DNA from: JAZLGI01 sp045616225
GTDB taxonomy: Bacteria > Spirochaetota > Spirochaetia > Sphaerochaetales > Sphaerochaetaceae
Assembly: GCA_045616225.1 (NCBI GenBank)
Contig: JAZLGI010000020.1
Coordinates: 1-7,697, forward strand
Direction of reading: 5' to 3'
DNA: 7,697 nt
Part shown: piece after piece, positions 1 to 6,116 of the stretch
Position numbering within the stretch: the first letter of the stretch is position 1
Layout of the letters: every line of letters begins with the position of its first letter
Program-made: the position numbers and the translations under genes
Notes under the pieces: model-generated
What the model saw: only the letters and a program-made list of their open reading frames with translations
What the model was told of the DNA's origin: nothing
Database searches by the model: none

Positions 1-333
1 GCATGGATGCATCATAAAGGAAGAAACAAACATCATTATGAATACTGGACAGACTTCTCCCCTGTAGACGGTCACTACAGTCCTGTTAAAATGCCTCTCA
101 AGTTTGTAATTGAAATGGTATGTGACAGAATAGCTGCAGGAAAGGTTTATAAAGGTAAAGATTTTACTCCTTCAAATCCCATTGAGTATTTTGAAAGAAG
201 AAAGAACGTAGATTTAATTCATCCTGATACTGCAGCACTTTTGGAAAAAATTTTGACAATGTACAGCAATTTTGGAGAGAAGGAAACCTTCAGATGGATA
301 AGAAAAACCTTACTTAAACAGAAAAACTACTAA
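1..333 (+). CDS. DUF5662-family protein, 3' part (5' end outside the window)
   Basis: The reading frame is open from the first base (Ala-Trp before the first Met), so the ATG at 7 is probably internal and the gene starts upstream. The visible 110 residues carry the motif WMHHKGRNKHHYEYW near the start, then MPLKFVIEMVCDRIAAG, and end in a helical tail rich in Lys and Thr. I recognise this from memory as DUF5662, a small family of unknown biochemical role that is rich in conserved His and Trp residues and is common in gut bacteria and phages. No function is proposed. A 7-bp inverted repeat (324-330 with 350-356) follows the stop codon but has almost no T tract, so it is at best a weak terminator. 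The downstream infC operon has its own promoter, so this gene is probably a separate unit. Confidence 0.75.
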   Translation, partial: AWMHHKGRNKHHYEYWTDFSPVDGHYSPVKMPLKFVIEMVCDRIAAGKVYKGKDFTPSNPIEYFERRKNVDLIHPDTAALLEKILTMYSNFGEKETFRWIRKTLLKQKNY

Positions 334-361
334 AAACACAACGAAATCGGTAGTTTAATCT

Positions 362-390
362 TTGACAGTAATTAGACTTAATGATATATT
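362..390 (+). promoter_or_regulatory. Sigma70-type promoter of the infC-rpmI-rplT operon
   Basis: A perfect -35 box TTGACA (362-367) is separated by exactly 17 bp from a near-consensus -10 box TATATT (385-390). Transcription would start near 396-398, giving a 5' leader of about 44 nt before infC. It is the best promoter match in the window, as expected for a translation-machinery operon. Confidence 0.8.
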
Positions 391-397
391 CAAACAG

Positions 398-414
398 CTG
401 AAACAAGGTTTCAG
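398..414 (+). promoter_or_regulatory. Stem-loop at the predicted 5' end of the infC mRNA
   Basis: CTGAAAC (398-404) pairs perfectly with GTTTCAG (408-414) around a 3-nt loop. It begins almost exactly at the start site predicted from the promoter, so the mRNA would begin with a hairpin. That could protect the 5' end or take part in feedback by a ribosomal protein. It does not cover the infC ribosome binding site. Confidence 0.45.
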
Positions 415-440
415 AACACTAAGAACACATGAGGTAATAC

Positions 441-986
441 TTGGCTACACAGAAAGAAATCAGAATCAACCGTCAGATTCGAGCAAAGGAAGTTTTTGTC
501 CTTGATGAAAACAATGACAAAAGAGGAGTTATGAACTTCTTTGATGCCCTGGCACTTGCAGAAGAAGCAGGTCTTGATCTGGTGGAGATTTCACCAAACG
601 CCAATCCCCCTGTATGTAGGATAGTAGACTATGGAAAGTACCGCTATCAACAGGAAAAAAGGGAAAAAGAAAATAAGAAAATTCAAAAGCAGAATGCAAT
701 TGAACTCAGAGAAATCAGAATGCAGCCAAAAATTGACCAGCATGATCTTGAAGTCAAAACAAAGTCAATTGCAGAATTCTTGTCTGATGGAGACAAATGT
801 AAGGTAACTATCCGTTTTCATGGAAGAGAACTTGCACATACAGAACTTGGAAGAGATGTTCTTCTCAAGATACTTGATATCCTTTCTGAAAAAGAAGTAC
901 TATTCAATGTGGATTCAAAACCAACTATGGAAGGAAGAAATATGTCCATGCTTCTTTCTCCTCAGAAGGTTAAAAAAAGCAACTGA
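441..986 (+). CDS. infC: Translation initiation factor IF-3
   Basis: IF3 binds the 30S subunit, keeps 50S from joining early and checks start-codon/initiator-tRNA pairing. The 181 residues match the usual length. An N-terminal domain (about 1-70) contains the IF3 signature around NPPVCRIVDYGKYRYQQEKR, followed by a charged linker helix (about 71-90) and a C-terminal domain with KVTIRFHGREL (121-131) and the terminal motif PTMEGRNMSM (161-170). The start is TTG at 441, preceded by GAGG (431-434) with 6 nt spacing. No in-frame ATG fits, since the ATG at 429 reads M-R-stop. A non-ATG start is notable because E. coli infC uses AUU for autoregulation; whether TTG does the same here is inference. 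It is the first gene of the operon with rpmI and rplT. Confidence 0.97.
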   Translation: MATQKEIRINRQIRAKEVFVLDENNDKRGVMNFFDALALAEEAGLDLVEISPNANPPVCRIVDYGKYRYQQEKREKENKKIQKQNAIELREIRMQPKIDQHDLEVKTKSIAEFLSDGDKCKVTIRFHGRELAHTELGRDVLLKILDILSEKEVLFNVDSKPTMEGRNMSMLLSPQKVKKSN

Positions 987-1042
987 CTTCCGTATGGAAG
1001 TTTAAATAGCAGTTACCAGGGGTTATCTTGTTCCCTGGAACT
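986..1042 (+). promoter_or_regulatory. Tandem stem-loops between infC and rpmI, possible bL20 control site
   Basis: Two adjacent hairpins fill the intergenic region. The first is ACTTCC (986-991) with GGAAGT (996-1001) and a 4-nt loop. The second is AGTT-A-CCAGGG (1011-1021) with CCCTGGAACT (1033-1042), a 10-bp stem with one bulged A at 1015 and an 11-nt loop. The rpmI Shine-Dalgarno begins a few bases later. In Gammaproteobacteria bL20 represses rpmI-rplT by binding structures near this place, and in Bacillus it acts on the infC leader. Both mimic the bL20 site on 23S rRNA. The placement fits such control; binding itself is inference. Confidence 0.4.
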
Positions 1043-1059
1043 CAAAAAAGAGGTACCAA

Positions 1060-1257
1060 ATGCCTAAGATGAAAACAAGACGTTCCGCTGCAAAGCGCTA
1101 CAAGGTTACGGCAACTGGCAAAGTCATGTTCAAGAAACAGGGTCTTCGCCATATTCTCACCAAGAAAACCACAAAGCGTAAGAGAAATCTCCGCGCTGCA
1201 GGTATTCTCGACGAATCAGAAGCAAGAAAAGTCAGAGTAATGCTTCCTTATAGTTAA
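1060..1257 (+). CDS. rpmI: 50S ribosomal protein bL35
   Basis: This small, very basic protein of the large subunit has 65 residues, the standard length. It opens with the family hallmark MPKMKTRRSAAKRYKVT, has the basic stretch KKTTKRKRNLR in the middle, and ends in VMLPYS. The AGAGG a few bases upstream provides ribosome binding. It lies between infC and rplT, the conserved order in most bacteria, with only 12 nt to rplT, so the two are cotranscribed and probably coupled. Nothing is unusual in the sequence. Confidence 0.97.
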   Translation: MPKMKTRRSAAKRYKVTATGKVMFKKQGLRHILTKKTTKRKRNLRAAGILDESEARKVRVMLPYS

Positions 1258-1269
1258 TGGAGGGGAATT

Positions 1270-1629
1270 ATGCCAAGAGCAGTTGACGGAACAAAACACA
1301 AAGACAGACGCAAGAAAATTATGAAGCTTGCAAAGGGTTACTGGGGACGCAGAAGTACCAATAACCGTATCGCCAAAGATGCAGTAGCCAAGGCCGGTCA
1401 GTATGCATACCGTGGCAGAAAAGAGAAAAAAAGAGATTTCAGAAAGCTCTGGATTGCAAGAATCTCCGCCGCAGTAAAGACAGAAGGTCTTAACTATTCA
1501 CAGTTCATGCATGGTCTTAAACTTGCTAAGATTGAGCTTAATAGAAAAGCTCTTTCCAACATGGCAATTGAAGACAAAGTAGCTTTCAAAGCACTTTGTG
1601 ATCAGGTAAAAAAGGCACTTGCAAAATAA
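1270..1629 (+). CDS. rplT: 50S ribosomal protein bL20
   Basis: bL20 binds 23S rRNA early in 50S assembly and is the known autoregulator of infC-rpmI-rplT operons. The 119 residues match the family. The basic unstructured N-terminus (MPRAVDGTKHKDRRKKIMKL) leads into AKGYWGRRSTNNR, then the globular part with RKLWIARISAAVKTEGLNYS and the signature ALSNMAIEDKVAFKAL near the C-terminus. A strong GGAGGGG (1258-1264) precedes the ATG. It is the last gene of the operon, followed by an intrinsic terminator. Confidence 0.97.
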   Translation: MPRAVDGTKHKDRRKKIMKLAKGYWGRRSTNNRIAKDAVAKAGQYAYRGRKEKKRDFRKLWIARISAAVKTEGLNYSQFMHGLKLAKIELNRKALSNMAIEDKVAFKALCDQVKKALAK

Positions 1630-1653
1630 TCTTGATTATCTGTCAAAAGATGA

Positions 1654-1685
1654 AAAGGGGTTGTCATACGACAACCTCTTTTTTT
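1654..1685 (+). terminator. Intrinsic terminator of the infC-rpmI-rplT operon
   Basis: An 11-bp stem (1655-1665 with 1670-1680, one G-T pair) with core GGTTGTC/GACAACC and a 4-nt loop runs straight into a T tract (1679-1685). It lies 25 nt after the rplT stop codon. Confidence 0.92.
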
Positions 1686-1740
1686 ATTTATGAACGTTTT
1701 TCCTTCAAAGAAATCAATTGTTCCATTTTTCCTTATATTC

Positions 1741-1757
1741 AATAATTGATAATTATT
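1741..1757. repeat. AT-only inverted repeat upstream of the sigma-like gene
   Basis: AATAATT (1741-1747) and AATTATT (1751-1757) form a perfect inverted repeat around GAT, 36 bp before the start codon at 1793. It could be an operator, or simply chance in AT-rich DNA. No convincing -35/-10 pair is visible in 1686-1792. Confidence 0.25.
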
Positions 1758-1792
1758 TGAAAATTCCCTTTTTGATATCTTAAGCTTTCCTC

Positions 1793-2863
1793 ATGAAAGA
1801 GGAATATATACTGGAATTCAATAAACTATCTTTACCTCAAAAAATTGAATGGTTTAAAAAACATAAAGGAAAGTTTACAAATACAAAATCAAATGAACCT
1901 TGGTTTTCTATTATTCAAAAAGAATTAATGATGGAAACTTACAATCTTCCGGCAAGAACCAGAATTATATCAAACCAAGAGATATCAGGCTTTCTCATCT
2001 ACTCTGTTGATCATTATCAAAAGCTTGTAGATTCATATAACCCAAAAATTTCAAATTGGGATGCTTACTTTGTTTCCTTTATGAAAAACAGATACATGAA
2101 TTATATAAAGCCAAAACAAATTGCCAGGAAAAAAGAAGAGATAATTATTTCAAGTCACCTCTCTTATGAATATACATTAAGACAGGAGGAACAAGACTCA
2201 CAAAACAGTGCTGTATTCTCTGATAGCACAATTAATGACCTTTCAATAGAACAAAAGAAATTAATCTACATATTAAAGAAAAGTAAAACCATCAGAAAAA
2301 GACTGTTTATTTTTCTTTTGTCATGTACCCCTATTCTTGAAGAAAACATATTAAGGAAACTTTGTAGGTTATTTTTCATTGATTATAAAGAAACAAAGCA
2401 ACTAGTTCATAAGAGTGTCACTAAAAAAGATTTAGATAAAATTGAAAACAGAATTCAGTTAATCAACAGCAGACGGAATTATAATTACAGCCAAGCTCTT
2501 TTTTACAGAAAAAGATACTGTGATTCAACAGATGAGAAATTCAGAATTCAATACAATTCAAAACACCAATCAAACTTGGAAAAAATAGAATTAAGAACTC
2601 ATGAAATGACAAGAGTAGATCATAAGGTAAACAATATGGTTATTGCCAATCTTCTTGGACTAAAGCGCGGAACAGTATCATCCAGTATTTCCATTGCAAA
2701 ACAAGTACTTGAATACTGTCTGGATTCATCTTCATCTGATTTAAGTCAGGCTATACCGGCTAAGATTGCAGTAAAGTTAAATACCGGAAAATGGCTCAAA
2801 GAATACAAAGAACTTGATCCTCTTGATGTATTCTATCCGTCAAAGGTATTCACAATTGTTTAA
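1793..2863 (+). CDS. Sigma-like protein with a C-terminal helix-turn-helix, function unknown
   Basis: The product is 356 residues, with no signal peptide or membrane segment. Residues about 61-104 (NQEISGFLIYSVDHYQKL, then YNPKISNWDAYFVSFMKNRY) resemble a sigma-70 region 2 helix bundle. Residues about 275-308 (NNMVIANLLGLKRGTVSSSI, then AKQVLE) look like a region 4-type HTH that would contact promoter DNA. The middle is Lys/Ser/Asn-rich and not recognisable. This suggests a divergent sigma factor or sigma-derived transcription regulator. The two-ended similarity is by eye, so a stand-alone DNA-binding protein remains possible. No Shine-Dalgarno precedes the ATG, which follows TTTCCTC. The gene lies 19 nt upstream of the RdgB-PepF fusion and may be cotranscribed with it. 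Confidence 0.55.
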   Translation: MKEEYILEFNKLSLPQKIEWFKKHKGKFTNTKSNEPWFSIIQKELMMETYNLPARTRIISNQEISGFLIYSVDHYQKLVDSYNPKISNWDAYFVSFMKNRYMNYIKPKQIARKKEEIIISSHLSYEYTLRQEEQDSQNSAVFSDSTINDLSIEQKKLIYILKKSKTIRKRLFIFLLSCTPILEENILRKLCRLFFIDYKETKQLVHKSVTKKDLDKIENRIQLINSRRNYNYSQALFYRKRYCDSTDEKFRIQYNSKHQSNLEKIELRTHEMTRVDHKVNNMVIANLLGLKRGTVSSSISIAKQVLEYCLDSSSSDLSQAIPAKIAVKLNTGKWLKEYKELDPLDVFYPSKVFTIV

Positions 2864-2882
2864 ATGAGTTATCCTCATAATC

Positions 2883-5264
2883 ATGAAAATACTTCTTGCA
2901 AGTTCAAATGAACACAAAAAAACAGAACTGGAATCTTTGCTCCGCGAACATCAGTTAATTCTCCCTGAAGAATTAAACCTCTCTTTTGAATGTGATGAAA
3001 CAGGCCTAACATATCAAGAGAATGCCTTACAAAAAGCACAGGCTCTCTTCAAAGAAGCCCAAAAGAAAAACATACATCTTCCTGTCCTGGCAGATGACTC
3101 AGGACTTGACGTAGACGCCCTTCCAAATCAATTGGGAATTCATACGGCACGTTACGGAAGCAAACCAGGTGAACCAATTCTTCCTGCAGAAGTAAAAAAT
3201 GCACTTCTTTTAGAAGCAATGAAGGATGTTCCCAATGATAAAAGAACAGCCAGATTTACCTGCTGTCTTGTGGTAATTATGCCTGATTCTAGAGTAATAG
3301 TTGCTGAAGAAACAGCAGATGGAAGTATTCTCAGAAAAGCAGAAGGTTCTCAGGGCTTTGGTTATGATCCTGTTTTCTACAACAATGAAGCTAAAGGATC
3401 TTTTGCAACTCTTGGAAATGAAGAAAAAAACAAGCATGGTCACAGAGGAAAAGCTGCAGAAAAACTTAGACTTCTCTTAAAAAATGAAATTCCAAACAGA
3501 GAATCTGTAGAAGAAAACAACAAATGGAATCTCTCTGCCCTGTTTCAAGACAACGCAAAATGGGAAGAAGAGCTTAATGCTATCAAGGAACAACTTCCCA
3601 AGGCAGAACAATTTAAAGGCAAACTGGGACAGTCAAAAGAAGCCCTTCTTGAATTTCTTAAATGGACATATGCAGTCTCTTTGAGACTTGAAACCCTGTA
3701 TCACTACGCATCATTAAAGTACAGTGCTCAGTCAGATAATGCAGACAATCAGAGGATGTTGGGACTTGCAACACAAATTGTAACCGGTTTTTCAGCGGCA
3801 CTTAGTTTTTCAGATCCGGAAATTATAGCAATCAAGGAAATAGATGACTGGATTTCATCAGAAGAATTCAACGATTACAGAGTTTCAATAAATAAAACTC
3901 TCAGACAAAGAGCTCATACACTCTCTGCAAAAGAAGAAGAAATCCTTGCTCAACAATCAGAACTTCAGGAAACTCCAAGTGATACTTTTGAAGTTCTTAC
4001 CAATGTAGATATGGATTTTGGTTTTGTTAATGAGAAAAAACTCTCTCAGGGAACTTTTTCACAGTTTTTGCATGACAGTAACAGAGAAACAAGAAAAATT
4101 GCCTACACTCAATTTTACAGAACTTTTGAAAGTCACCAGCAAACTCTTGCAAAACTCTATGCAGGAAGCGTAAAACAGGACATCTTCAATGCAAGGGTAA
4201 GAGGTTTTGATACTGCTTTAGACCAAGTACTTTACGCAGATAACATTCCTAAAACTGTTTACACAGGTCTTATAGATGCAGTTCACAAAGCATTCCCTTC
4301 TCTTCATCACTACTATTCATTGAGAAGAAAGATAATGAAGTTAGATGAACTAAGACATTATGACGTCTATGTTCCGCTTGTAGATTCAATTAAGTCAGAA
4401 TACACTTACAACCAAGCCTGCGACATAATAAAAGAAGCCCTAAGTCCTCTTGGAACAGAGTACACCAACACGCTTTACCAAGGTCTCACTACGCAAAGAT
4501 GGGTAGACCGATACGAAAACAAGGGAAAAAGAAGCGGAGCTTTCTCAAGCGGTTGTTTTGTAGGAAATCCTTACATCCTCATGAATTACAAAGATGATGT
4601 ACTTGATTCCCTATTTACTTTGGCTCATGAGGGAGGACACAGTATGCACACCTTCTATTCAAGAGCAAACAATCCTTATCCTTGCTACGACTACACTATT
4701 TTTGAGGCAGAAGTTGCATCTACATTCAACGAACAGCTTATTGCAAAATATCTTATGGAAAATTCAAAGGATAATAAGACAAAGCTTTATCTTGTTTCAA
4801 AACAAATAGACGATATCATTGCAACATTATTCCGTCAGACAATGTTTGCAGAGTTTGAACTTCTCTGCCATACTCAACAGGAAAATGGAGAACCTTTGAC
4901 CGTAGAGTCTATCAGAAGCACATATAGAGAACTTCTTAAAGCCTACTTTGGGTCTGAAATGATTTTTGAAGAAAACTCAGACCTAGAAAGTCTTAGAATC
5001 CCTCATTTCTATACTCATTACTATGTTTACAAATATGCAACAGGAATAAGTGCATCTATAGCTTTAAGTCAGAGAGTCTTATCCGGAGGGCAAAAAGAAC
5101 TTAACGATTATTTAAGTTTCCTCAAAAGCGGAGGTCGCCGCTTCCCTATAGAAGCCCTCAAAGTTGCCGGAATAGACATGTCTACACAAGAACCTGTAAT
5201 AGCAGCAACAAACAAATTCTCGTTACTGTTAAATGAATTTGAAAATCTTACAGGATTGTGTTGA
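2883..5264 (+). CDS. Fusion: RdgB/HAM1 purine NTP pyrophosphatase + M3 oligoendopeptidase F
   Basis: This is a single 793-residue frame with two complete domains. Residues 1-200 are RdgB/HAM1, which hydrolyses (d)ITP and XTP to monophosphates. Visible motifs are SSNEHKKTE (7-15), DETGLTYQENALQKA (38-52), ADDSGLDVDAL (70-80), FGYDP (159-163) and KNKHGHRGKA (182-191). The last has Gly186 where the usual motif is Ser-His-Arg. A short polar linker (201-213) leads to an M3-family PepF (214-793, about the normal 600 residues), a cytosolic zinc oligopeptidase. It has the N-terminal KWNLSALF, zinc site HEGGH (582-586), probable third ligand Glu610 in FEAEVASTFNE, and the substrate-binding segment HFYTHYYVYKYATG near the C-terminus. 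There is no signal peptide, so it is cytoplasmic. No clear Shine-Dalgarno precedes the ATG. Confidence 0.93.
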   Translation: MKILLASSNEHKKTELESLLREHQLILPEELNLSFECDETGLTYQENALQKAQALFKEAQKKNIHLPVLADDSGLDVDALPNQLGIHTARYGSKPGEPILPAEVKNALLLEAMKDVPNDKRTARFTCCLVVIMPDSRVIVAEETADGSILRKAEGSQGFGYDPVFYNNEAKGSFATLGNEEKNKHGHRGKAAEKLRLLLKNEIPNRESVEENNKWNLSALFQDNAKWEEELNAIKEQLPKAEQFKGKLGQSKEALLEFLKWTYAVSLRLETLYHYASLKYSAQSDNADNQRMLGLATQIVTGFSAALSFSDPEIIAIKEIDDWISSEEFNDYRVSINKTLRQRAHTLSAKEEEILAQQSELQETPSDTFEVLTNVDMDFGFVNEKKLSQGTFSQFLHDSNRETRKIAYTQFYRTFESHQQTLAKLYAGSVKQDIFNARVRGFDTALDQVLYADNIPKTVYTGLIDAVHKAFPSLHHYYSLRRKIMKLDELRHYDVYVPLVDSIKSEYTYNQACDIIKEALSPLGTEYTNTLYQGLTTQRWVDRYENKGKRSGAFSSGCFVGNPYILMNYKDDVLDSLFTLAHEGGHSMHTFYSRANNPYPCYDYTIFEAEVASTFNEQLIAKYLMENSKDNKTKLYLVSKQIDDIIATLFRQTMFAEFELLCHTQQENGEPLTVESIRSTYRELLKAYFGSEMIFEENSDLESLRIPHFYTHYYVYKYATGISASIALSQRVLSGGQKELNDYLSFLKSGGRRFPIEALKVAGIDMSTQEPVIAATNKFSLLLNEFENLTGLC

Positions 5265-5289
5265 CTAAAAAACACTAATGGTGTAATTT
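5261..5289 (+). promoter_or_regulatory. Probable promoter of tRNA-Leu, overlapping the upstream stop codon
   Basis: TTGACT (5261-5266) overlaps the TGA stop (5262-5264) of the fusion gene and lies exactly 17 bp from TAATTT (5284-5289). Start would be near 5296, about 17 nt before the mature tRNA. The short leader would begin with the small hairpin TGTCC-AAA-GGACA (5296-5308), a plausible processing element. Confidence 0.55.
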
Positions 5290-5312
5290 TTCACTTGTCC
5301 AAAGGACATCAT

Positions 5313-5397
5313 GCGGATGTGGTGGAATTTGGTAGACACGCTAGCTTGAGGTGCTAGTGGGAGAAATCTTGTGCTGGTTCAAGTCCAGTCGTCCGCA
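5313..5397 (+). tRNA. tRNA-Leu (anticodon GAG)
   Basis: The 7-bp acceptor stem is GCGGATG (5313-5319) with CGTCCGC (5390-5396, one G-T pair) and discriminator A at 5397. The anticodon stem CTAGC/GCTAG encloses loop TTGAGGT, giving anticodon GAG, which reads CUC and CUU. A long variable arm typical of a class II tRNA follows, then a T arm with TTCAAGT. The D-arm text TGGTGGAATTTGGTAGACAC closely matches bacterial tRNA-Leu. The 3' CCA is not encoded (TCA follows). tRNA 3' ends are common integration sites, and phage/ICE-like debris follows downstream. Confidence 0.95.
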
Positions 5398-5404
5398 TCA
5401 TAGT

Positions 5405-5437
5405 GGGTCGGTAATGATACAATGCCGACCCTTTTTT
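5405..5437 (+). terminator. Intrinsic terminator after tRNA-Leu
   Basis: GGGTCGG (5405-5411) pairs with CCGACCC (5425-5431), extendable by two inner pairs, followed by six T residues (5432-5437). It lies 8 nt after the tRNA and marks the end of the housekeeping block. The 120 bp that follow (5440-5560) show no gene or clear signal apart from a small TGCAT/ATGCA palindrome at 5537-5550. Confidence 0.9.
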
Positions 5438-5561
5438 ATTTCTTTACAGTGAAAGAGTTAAGCCGACAGACCAACATATACAGCAAAATTTTCGGTCTTA
5501 AAATCCTGTCTTTCTGTCCTTTCTAAGCCTTCTTTCTGCATCCCAATGCAACCCCCCTACG

Positions 5562-5621
5562 GAGTAATTCTCAAAAGGTTCAGGGCATTTCTCAAAAGGT
5601 ATGGGGTAATTCTCAAAAGGT
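5562..5621. repeat. Three 21-bp tandem direct repeats
   Basis: Three copies of GRGYAWTTCTCAAAAGGT start at 5562, 5583 and 5604, exactly 21 bp apart (18-bp unit plus 3 variable bases). The 12-bp core TTCTCAAAAGGT is identical in all three. A period of two helical turns suits a protein bound on one face of the DNA. Candidates are plasmid-type iterons, the repeated end of an IS21-like element, or response-regulator sites such as LytTR sites, which often have 21-bp spacing. The primase fragment next door favours mobile-element origin. The peptide promoter is about 240 bp away, which argues against direct control of it. Confidence 0.85.
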
Positions 5622-5634
5622 GATATGCCACTGA

Positions 5635-5840
5635 TATGCAGATGAAGAAAAGTTTAAAATGGCTATTGGTTTTGACCATGTATGTGGAACTTTTAAGAAC
5701 AATTACAGAAGTGTTAACAACTTTATCTCATCAAATGTAATTGTTATGGACTGTGATAATGAAGGGCCTGAGGAAGACTGGATAACTCCAGAGACTATGG
5801 CAGATAAGCTTCACTGGATATTTGTCGTGTATAAAAGGTG
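5635..5840 (+). pseudogene. Remnant of a phage/ICE-type primase N-terminal region
   Basis: The frame is open from 5635. It encodes DEEKFKMAIGFDHVCGTFKN, then NYRSVNNFISSNVIVMDCDN and EDWITPETMADKL, before losing resemblance near 5820. I recognise this from memory as the N-terminal portion of the AEP-like primase/helicase proteins carried by phages and integrative elements, which have a YRS-x-x-NF-I segment, an acidic MDCDN motif and WVTPE. Such proteins run to several hundred residues, so this is a fragment lacking both the true start and almost all of the C-terminal part. The ATG at 5659 lacks a good ribosome binding site, and the tail beyond residue 55 (Cys/Lys-rich) reads as non-coding. 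It is mobile-element debris between the 21-bp repeats and the peptide genes. Confidence 0.65.
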
Positions 5841-5881
5841 TTGTAAATTGAGTAGATGTTGTATAATTTTGAAGAGAGGAG
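5841..5881 (+). promoter_or_regulatory. Probable promoter and ribosome binding site of the peptide cluster
   Basis: A perfect -10 TATAAT sits at 5862-5867. The -35 is weak: TGTTGT (5839-5844) at 17 bp, or TTGTAA (5841-5846) at 15 bp, which may imply an activator. A strong GAGAGGAG (5874-5881) lies 7 nt before the P1 ATG at 5889, so the transcript leader would be very short. Confidence 0.5.
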
Positions 5882-5888
5882 TCCAGCT

Positions 5889-6074
5889 ATGAAGACCAAG
5901 GAAGAACTTGAAAATTTGAAAGTAGAGTTTGAAACCATAAATAAAAAACTGGCAGAACTTACAGAAGAAGAACTTGCGCAGGTTATAGGTGGCGCTCTCC
6001 CTTTTCCTGACGGCCCCAAGCAGATTAATGAGCTGCCCGGCTACGAATACGAACCAAATAATGAGCTCAAGTGA
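5889..6074 (+). CDS. Double-glycine leader peptide precursor P1
   Basis: This 61-residue precursor is likely exported. Residues 1-35 form an amphipathic, charged leader beginning MKTKEELENLKVEF and ending INKKLAELTEEELAQVIGG. Its LT-EEEL-x-QV-x-GG end is that of bacteriocin/RiPP leaders cut after Gly-Gly by the peptidase domain of a PCAT-type ABC transporter. The predicted core is 26 residues (ALPFPDGPKQINELPGYEYE plus PNNELK), rich in Pro, Asn and acidic residues, with no Cys. The ATG at 5889 is chosen over the in-frame ATG at 5856 because GAGAGGAG lies 7 nt upstream and the paralogs start at the same residue. No modifying enzyme, transporter or immunity gene is in the window, so it may be an unmodified secreted peptide or a RiPP matured by remote enzymes. 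Confidence 0.8.
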   Translation: MKTKEELENLKVEFETINKKLAELTEEELAQVIGGALPFPDGPKQINELPGYEYEPNNELK

Positions 6075-6090
6075 GAGTGCTCCACTTGGG
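6066..6090 (+). promoter_or_regulatory. Stem-loop over the P1 stop codon
   Basis: CTCAAGTG (6066-6073) pairs with CACTTGGG (6083-6090; one G-T pair) around a 9-nt loop. It encloses the P1 stop and has no T tract. It could act as a processing or partial read-through element that sets the P1:P2 ratio. Confidence 0.35.
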
Positions 6091-6116
6091 AAAAACCATA
6101 CAAGGAGTTTTTGCCT

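Noticed and set aside
324..356. Terminator after the DUF5662-type gene
   Set aside because: The 7-bp stem has a 19-nt loop and only three T residues after it, too weak to call.
5562..5621. CRISPR array
   Set aside because: Repeats are 18 bp with only 3 bp between them, so there is no room for spacers, and no cas gene is present.
5856..5888. Earlier in-frame ATG for P1 (adds 11 residues)
   Set aside because: It would place the -10 box and Shine-Dalgarno inside the coding region, and the paralogs start at the MKTKEEL position.
5795..6019. Minus-strand open frame opposite P1
   Set aside because: It is the Ser/Phe-rich complement of the P1 leader, without a ribosome binding site.
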